Assembly: GCA_011109175.1 (NCBI GenBank) | Contig: RDEW01000020.1 | Location: 1,016,042-1,080,041 of the forward strand | Length of the DNA stretch: 64,000 nucleotides | Direction: 5' to 3' | DNA from: Dicyema japonicum | Lineage: Eukaryota > Dicyemida > Rhombozoa > Dicyemidae | Shown here: one piece after another, positions 57,806-64,000 of the stretch | Layout: each line of letters begins with the position of its first letter | Position numbering within the stretch: the stretch's first letter is position 1 | The notes under the pieces: generated by a model | The model's input: only the letters and a program-made list of their open reading frames with translations | What the model was told of the DNA's origin: nothing | Databases searched by the model: none | Position numbers and translations under genes: made by a program

Positions 57806-59800
57806 CTGTTGAAATCGTGAGAGGCAAAGCAACGTTGATAGTGTCGATCGGGACCATTATACAATCGAGAACTCAGGCTAATGACGTTCAACGTACGTGG
57901 AATATCGAAAGATTGGACAAGGAAAGTACTTGTGACGATCTCGAGAAATACAAAATATCTATTGGCTGCCTACAAGAGACGAAAATCGAAAATGAACATG
58001 AAACAACTACCGACTGATTCTCTTCCCGACTGAATGCAAGCACTCCGGCATGGGATTTGCCCTACACGTGGATTACCTCAAAAAACTACAACGTTATTGG
58101 AGAGTCAACGACCGAATATATGTCCTACAAGTCAAACTAAATGATTTATTCCCGTCCAAGAGTCTATTAACTGTCATAAATGTCTATGCATCACACTGCG
58201 GACGAGTAATCAAGAACCCCGGTGAGCTCGATGAATTCTACTCAGAACTATCAAGCACATACTCTAATGATGCTTTCTCGTCCCTTATCTTTGTTGCGGG
58301 AGATATGAATGCAAAGGCCGGAATGCGGATGAAACTCAAAGAATTCTCTATTGGAAGACACGGGCGTGGAAGGAGAAATCCATCTGGAGCGTCTCTGGTG
58401 AATTTCTGCGAGGCAAATAGCCTATTCCTGTGCAACACGGCCTTTACGCACTCAGCTCGCCGCAAGACGACATGGCAGGGACAAAGAAAAAACTTTGTCG
58501 GGGAGACTGTGAATATATACATCACGACGAGTACATTATCTGCCGAAAGTCTGATAAACACCTGCTAAACGATGCACGTTCCTACCAGGGGTTTAATAAT
58601 AATATAACCAGGCTAATTTTATTTCGTGTCATAGAGACAAAAAAATCTGAGTGGACTGGATGTCATATACAAACAGTTCATTAAGTCTACAATGGAACAC
58701 GAATTTAATGTCAATGTCTAACCTTGCTGCAACGAGTTTGGACAAGATCTGCAAAATTCAGGTAAAGACAGCAAACCTACTAAGGAAATCTTCCCATGTG
58801 GAAATCCTGCACAGAAACTTTGAAAATACAATAGAAGCGACTGGAACAGTGCCCCTGCGAAGGACTCGATTATGCGGACTCCGTCCATATCGGAAATGCG
58901 TAGAAATGCAGTCGGAACAGCGAGAAAAGATGCAAAAACTGTTGAGGAAGGCCGGAATCACTTGAATTTTGTCTCCAATACACAGTTTCAAAATACAGGT
59001 TTAGTACTCATAACTCCTTTTTCAAAAAAAAATTTCAACATAAAATATCATATTTTTCATTAATAATATAATTTTTACAAATAAAAAAATTGAATAACTG
59101 ATAAAAGTAAACATCGAAAAATCAAATAGCGGAGAATAACTCACATTTATTGGTAACCAAAATATTTATATTTGACATTTTGATAACAGCCTTCAACACC
59201 ATTTGATGAATCCAATAATGTTTAATAATTGACAAAGTAAAACGAATAAATTTAGATAATATTGAAGAAAATGTATGACAATACAACAGAAAAACACAAG
59301 AAAACACAAGAAAACAAACACCAACCACAGAAACGTGGCAATTACAAGCCAAATAAAATACTAATTTACTAATAGGTTCGCCATATTGTAACAAATTTTT
59401 AATAATAAATTTTAAATTAATATAAATTTGTCTAAATTTGTCAAAATTTGACTTTAATGAATCTATCTATAATTGCGGAGAAGAACATGGGTTACTGGTA
59501 TCTGGTAATATTATTATTAATTGATGCACATTGCCTTTTGGTAGGATTGGTGACGTGGCCGGAAAAACGGAATTCATGGACTCCTTTCACAGAGACCAGC
59601 TTCATCATATCCTTTTCTCTCTTGGAACCACCACAGACTGCCGATCGACATTCGTTAAAAGAGATCGAGGAGCACATCGCGAGATCCCAGAGGCGAGATG
59701 GAAGCTGTTTAGACATATACTTTGTCTAGACCTGAGGACCCACTCAAACGTAGATTTGGAGGATTACTTTGTAGTGGATGCTCCGCTTTTTTGAAGTCGA
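57806..59800 (+). pseudogene. LINE family B, interrupted copy with APE endonuclease
   Basis: Endonuclease part: CDDLEKYKISIGCLQETKI (57,935-57,990), MGFALHVDYLKKLQRYWRVN, INVYASHCGRV, FVAGDMNAKAGMRMK (near 58,300), GRHGRGRRNPSGASLVNFCE and TTWQGQRKNFVGETVN. The next frame gives HHDEYIICRKSDKHLLNDAR. At 58,836-58,975 a family C tail is inserted, then an AT-rich insert (58,980-59,450) containing an acacaagaaa microsatellite. The C-terminal block is DSFHRDQLHHILF and EARWKLFRHILCLD (59,575-59,735). Polymerase motifs A-C are missing, so the copy is deleted internally. Confidence 0.8.
58836..58975 (+). mobile_element. LINE family C 3' tail nested in LINE B
   Basis: cccctgcgaaggactcg...atatcggaaatgcg...ggaacagcgagaaaagatg...ggccggaatcacttga. 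Encodes RPYRKCVEMQSEQREKM and LLRKAGIT, then TGA, parallel to the 15.7-kb family C end and to 46,490-46,625. Confidence 0.6.
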
Positions 59801-62800
59801 TCTAAGACAACTTTGCCGACCATCCTTGATCAAGTATCAAATAAAGAACTAATCTGGCAGAGTTGTAGTGACCTTTTGCTACTGATGAATTACACAATTT
59901 TATTTAAGAGGGAGTCATCAGAAACTGTTGACAGCACATTTGAATATTATCTGAGATTGTAAAACAAACTCCTGATAAAGTTAATCGACCAGAGATTGCT
60001 AGAGTCTGTTTTTCTATGTCACGGCTTCTCTGCAGAAGAGTCAGAATGGGAAGGGGAACTTCCTAACCAATCGACTTTGTTTTGCCTTGGAAAAGGACAG
60101 ACTAAGCGGCTTCTCTGCAGAAGAGTCAGAATGGGGAGGGGAACTTCCTAACCAATCGACTTTGTTTTGCCTTGGAAAAGGACAGACTAAGCGGAATCCG
60201 GTCGCAAACAAAAAAGGGAATTTCGCAGTGTTTGATATTATTATTATTGTGTCAACAATGTCATTTATAATAAATTTGTAAATTTAAATTTGAAATTTGT
60301 TATAGTGGGTCTTAGATTTCACGTGAAACTTTGTTCAACAATTCTAAATCAACTGCATGTGAGATTAAACGTTAAGTTTCAGGCCGAAAATAGACATGGG
60401 ACATCAAACAAGTCAGAGATATCAGTAAGGTCATATTCAGAATCTAAAATGATGATTATTTTACGATCCCTACAATCGACTCATTGTAAATTAAACTGTC
60501 GACTCCGATGTGTGATAGGTGATTCCTAGATAAGTGCAATATCCACTTTGATTCTGTCCGTGAATTGAATTTCTCTTCCGAGGTACATCCAGGTAATCCT
60601 GGATCGTCTAAGATTTGGGTACCACCCCTCAATAAAGGCGTATGTACGTAAACTGGATGATCTAAATATGTTCCTTTTGCGAACTTTCCAAGTTGAAAAC
60701 AAATCACTATTTTGAATGTCCTGAATTAGTAAACGATTCGTGTACAATTTGAGGACTGAACGATCTAGGTGAGCAACCAGTATTTGCAGCGTCCAAGGAG
60801 TGAGACCGGGATTACTTAAGGAAGTAAGTAACTAACTAACTTTAAAAATGATCCATCCATCGTAAGATCACTTAAAAATAAGTATCTCCGAAAATCACTC
60901 AACCATCAACTAATCAAATTCACTAACCAAAGGCACATCATAGAACCACTTCAAACCATCTAAGAACGGTTAGAAAATCTAAATTCAGTCATAAAAGCAA
61001 CGATGAACAAAAAAACTTTGATTCCATCAGTAGCATATGACTCACTAAGGGCATCAAAACACACCTCTTAGATAAACAAACATATAAGAATTGTTATCCC
61101 AAGGGTCTGTAGAGTTTGATCGCAAAAATGAGAAAATCATATCTGGATAAAATATGCTTGGAATTTTTTCACATACGATAAACCACCGGAATTCAAGATA
61201 GACGTAAAGGATCTCATGAATGCTATGACTTGGCAAATCATTTATAGCTTAGTCGCCTACATGTTGATCAATTTGAAAGTACCATCTATTTATTTTAGTC
61301 ATTTGTTAATTTTAATTCCAAAGAACATAAAAATCATGAATTAATAATAAATTCAATTGTTTCATTATTTAAAATAATTATTTAATCCAACTAATAAAAT
61401 ATTATTTATTCAAAATGAGATTTATTTTAAATATCATTATCTTAAAGCATCTAGTAATAATACATCAAATGATAATGTAGTATAAATTTTGCTCGATTCT
61501 TGAACCAAAAATTTGTTCTGTTTTCTACACAAACCGTATAAATCTTTCGCCTTTTACTAAAGATTTCCGTGTGTAGGGATATCAATGAATATCCGTTTTT
61601 TGTGCCTCTTTTGAGGTTTTTTAAAAAAAAATTTAATTACACCATAATATATTCTATATCTATTTAAAGATCCTTTAATCTCTATGCACATAAACAGTAA
61701 ATCGTATATACGCTCCAAGGATGCATGTCCCAGTATTTTAAGGAAACGAATCGATTTACCCTTTATTCTTCCATTTGTCTCAATGAAACTAAACGTCGAT
61801 GTTTTTATCAAAATAAATGCAAAATTTGGCTAAAATTGTAGGATTAACGAAATAATTTTATATGAAATTAACGTCAAACATTCCACGCAATAATTCTGTT
61901 GATGGTTCTGTGCCTCGGACTTTTTTTCCAGGATGTGAAGACCATCCTTCCGCATCAGCATCTGTCTAATTTTTTGACCACGCGTTCNGATATTAAAAGT
62001 TGATTAATCGTTACTTTCGGTCACACGGTTAAACGGCTTTAACGGTTAAATCGATTTTACGGAACGTTCTCAACCTGAAATCGTTGTCAACTGGTCACAA
62101 TGATTTATTTTGTCTCATTTTGAACTTCTCAGAACAAAAGAACAACTAAAAGCAGCATTCAAACGTATGGAGATGCTGGACTCACATACATCTCTATTCC
62201 TGGTAGCGTCGGTACCCACCTTGACGATACTTTCCGCACCGGTAATCGCCACATGACAGCCTTATTGCTTTCATACAATAACTACGTAACAACTTAGAAT
62301 AACACGGTGGCTCTTTCAAAACATTAACTCGCGATCATGAGAGGTAATGCCCTTTTTTCACAAACTTCATTTGCAGACTTATATTTAAAAAACCAACCTA
62401 CTATATATGTCGATGACTGTTAAGATCCATTCGGTAAGGGATAACTCGTCTAGAAATAACATGTAATAAATATAATTTTTCTGCATTTCATATTGGGTTT
62501 ACGAGGAGTATGTGAACAAATTCCGGAACTTGCGTACATACGACGATTTGCATTTACGTGAAAACTTTTAGGGGAAGTGAGAATTCAAACAGATTTGCAA
62601 GACGTCTTTCAAAATTTCATATTCTGAACTATCTTTCACAAAACCTCTGCAAGAAACCAATACAAAAAATATATTTGAAACACGCTAGATATTTAGGGTT
62701 GCCACCATAAAAATAAAATTCTGATAATCAAAGATATTTGATTTGACCTTTTCAAAGTTAAAAAATGTAACCTTCTGTCCATTTATAACCAGTCGGCCAT

Positions 62801-63679
62801 GTGAAATAGCTGGCCACTCTGACGGCCAGCAAAAAAGTGTTTTACTTTTTTGTACGAACAATTAATTAGGACGACGTTAAACTAAGTTGGGTAACTTGCG
62901 CAACAAAAAAATTTGCAGCAGATTCAAAGTTCAGCAATGAAATTGTAACTGGCTGTTTAAAATCATCTCCCGTTGGGTATTGCACTGGGAGTCGAAGATC
63001 TGGGTGACCACCTTGAAATGAGAAACTTACAATATCTCAGACAATTGCTTGACCTAAACCTCCCAACATTTCCATTATTTGAGTTTACAAATCGCAGACA
63101 CATATGGGGAACATTCAATGATTTTCAAAGAACACTCTAGAAGATCCCACTTCTGGTGAAAGACCAAACCTGAATCAATGTAGACTTAGTGTCTACTCGT
63201 GTCATACGAACCCTTGAAGAGAAAAAGATTAGCGCTTCAGAACTATTTCCGAGGGCCGTCAGATTTGAACTTTCTCGTTAAAGATGTGGACATCATCCGT
63301 CTATGGTTGGGAGATAAGTTCGGGATCTTCTTGATTGCCCTGTATCACCTGAGCTAGATGTCAAGGTATGGTCTCTGGGAACATCCTGCCAACTTTATCA
63401 ATACTGTTGAATTCTTTCACAGCATTTACTCAACAAAAAATGCTGGAGACTCTAACTCCATGATTCGATAATCTATTTGATGTTTTTTTAAAAATCCATC
63501 TATTATGAAGCCACTTTATTCCCGTCTCTCTTTTTTCATGTTTTACTAATTCCGACAACTCACTAATAATGGAGAATCATTGCATCAGACAAATATTCAA
63601 GACAACCACCGATTGAATGAATTATAGATGACATTAATTTTATGATTTTTTGGGAGAAAACAATTTGTTAACATAAAGT
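59801..63679. other. No confident gene; 85-bp tandem duplication and TAAC tail
   Basis: 60,022-60,106 is repeated at 60,107-60,191. aagtaactaactaactt (about 60,825-60,842) resembles the LINE B 3' tail at 19,050-19,062. A frame at 61,557-61,811 (minus) reads plausibly as protein but has no motif. Single N at 61,988. I see nothing else. Confidence 0.35.
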
Positions 63680-63910
63680 TGTTATGACAGATCCCCATTA
63701 TGACCTGCAGGCATTGAGCCCCATGGGCGTTACCTCTCATAATCGCTAGCCCAATGTTCTTGAAAAGCCATCGCGTCATTCTGGTTCTATCTTCCGCTTC
63801 CATACAATCCGTCTGAGTAACCTGATAAAATCAGACGTGCTTGGGCCAATAACACCAGACGTCTCAACGAAGATCGGCTGAAAAAAGAGCCGATCCATGA
63901 TACCGTGGTA
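63680..63910 (-). mobile_element. LINE family D 3' end fragment
   Basis: The minus strand encodes FVETSGVIGPSTSDFIRLL (about 63,880-63,825) and, one frame on, TRWLFKNIGLAIMRGNAHG (63,770-63,715), diverged versions of VPFAVETSGILGPQADELVR and GWLRERISIAIVRGN. Confidence 0.68.
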
Positions 63911-64000
63911 CTTCCTACTTTTTTTTATTCAGCAGTGCTCGCTGCAAAACCCGGGTGTAACAGTGACAAACAAATTACCATTGGAGAAAGTGTCCATGCA

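Noticed and set aside
63250-63400. Protein kinase remnant (NFLVKDVDIIRL then SPELDVKVWSLG)
   Set aside because: Suggestive of kinase subdomains VI-IX, but it needs a frame change and lacks DFG and HRD; too weak to annotate.

Overview
This looks like nuclear DNA of a small, AT-rich, TE-laden animal genome. It contains an animal-type PPM1G protein phosphatase, a FERM-domain protein and a single-pass immunoglobulin-superfamily receptor, all using the standard stop codons. The unusual trait is intron size. Of the 18 GT-AG introns I could place in these three genes, 16 are 21-29 nt long, most of them 21-25 nt, and each restores the reading frame and the family motifs. Introns of this size are known from dicyemid mesozoans (Dicyema), so a dicyemid or similarly reduced animal is my best guess. 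This is inference, not proof; a myxozoan or orthonectid is not excluded.

Layout. 1-360: end of a LINE reverse transcriptase. 525-1846: PPM1G gene. 1.9-4.1 kb: LINE tail, then a Tigger/pogo element with its TA target sites. 5.28-7.80 kb: a hAT element with an exact 8-bp target duplication and a LINE tail nested inside it. 8.95-10.40 kb: the 12-exon FERM gene. 10.5-19.1 kb: LINE fragments, SINE-like repeats and an 898-N gap. 22.13-24.23 kb: six-exon Ig-domain receptor, broken only by a 92-bp tandem duplication. 24.2-52 kb: mostly decayed transposons (at least four LINE lineages, a POGK-type pogo element, a second hAT family), a roughly 0.9-kb unknown repeat present twice, and a decayed C2H2 zinc-finger locus. 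52.7-55.6 kb: an exon-rich HEAT-repeat gene resembling condensin CAP-G, with an inverted partial copy at 33.5-34.06 kb. 55.9-59.8 kb: hAT and LINE copies. 59.8-64 kb: mostly unassigned sequence with a LINE tail at the end.

Assembly quality matters here. Seven of twelve single-N junctions are flanked by near-identical 100-200 bp copies, and there are six further near-identical tandem copies without an N. These look like unmerged contig ends or collapsed haplotypes, and they break some genes artificially. The three well-supported host genes are separate, all on the + strand, with no operon-like linkage. No viral, CRISPR or rRNA feature was seen.
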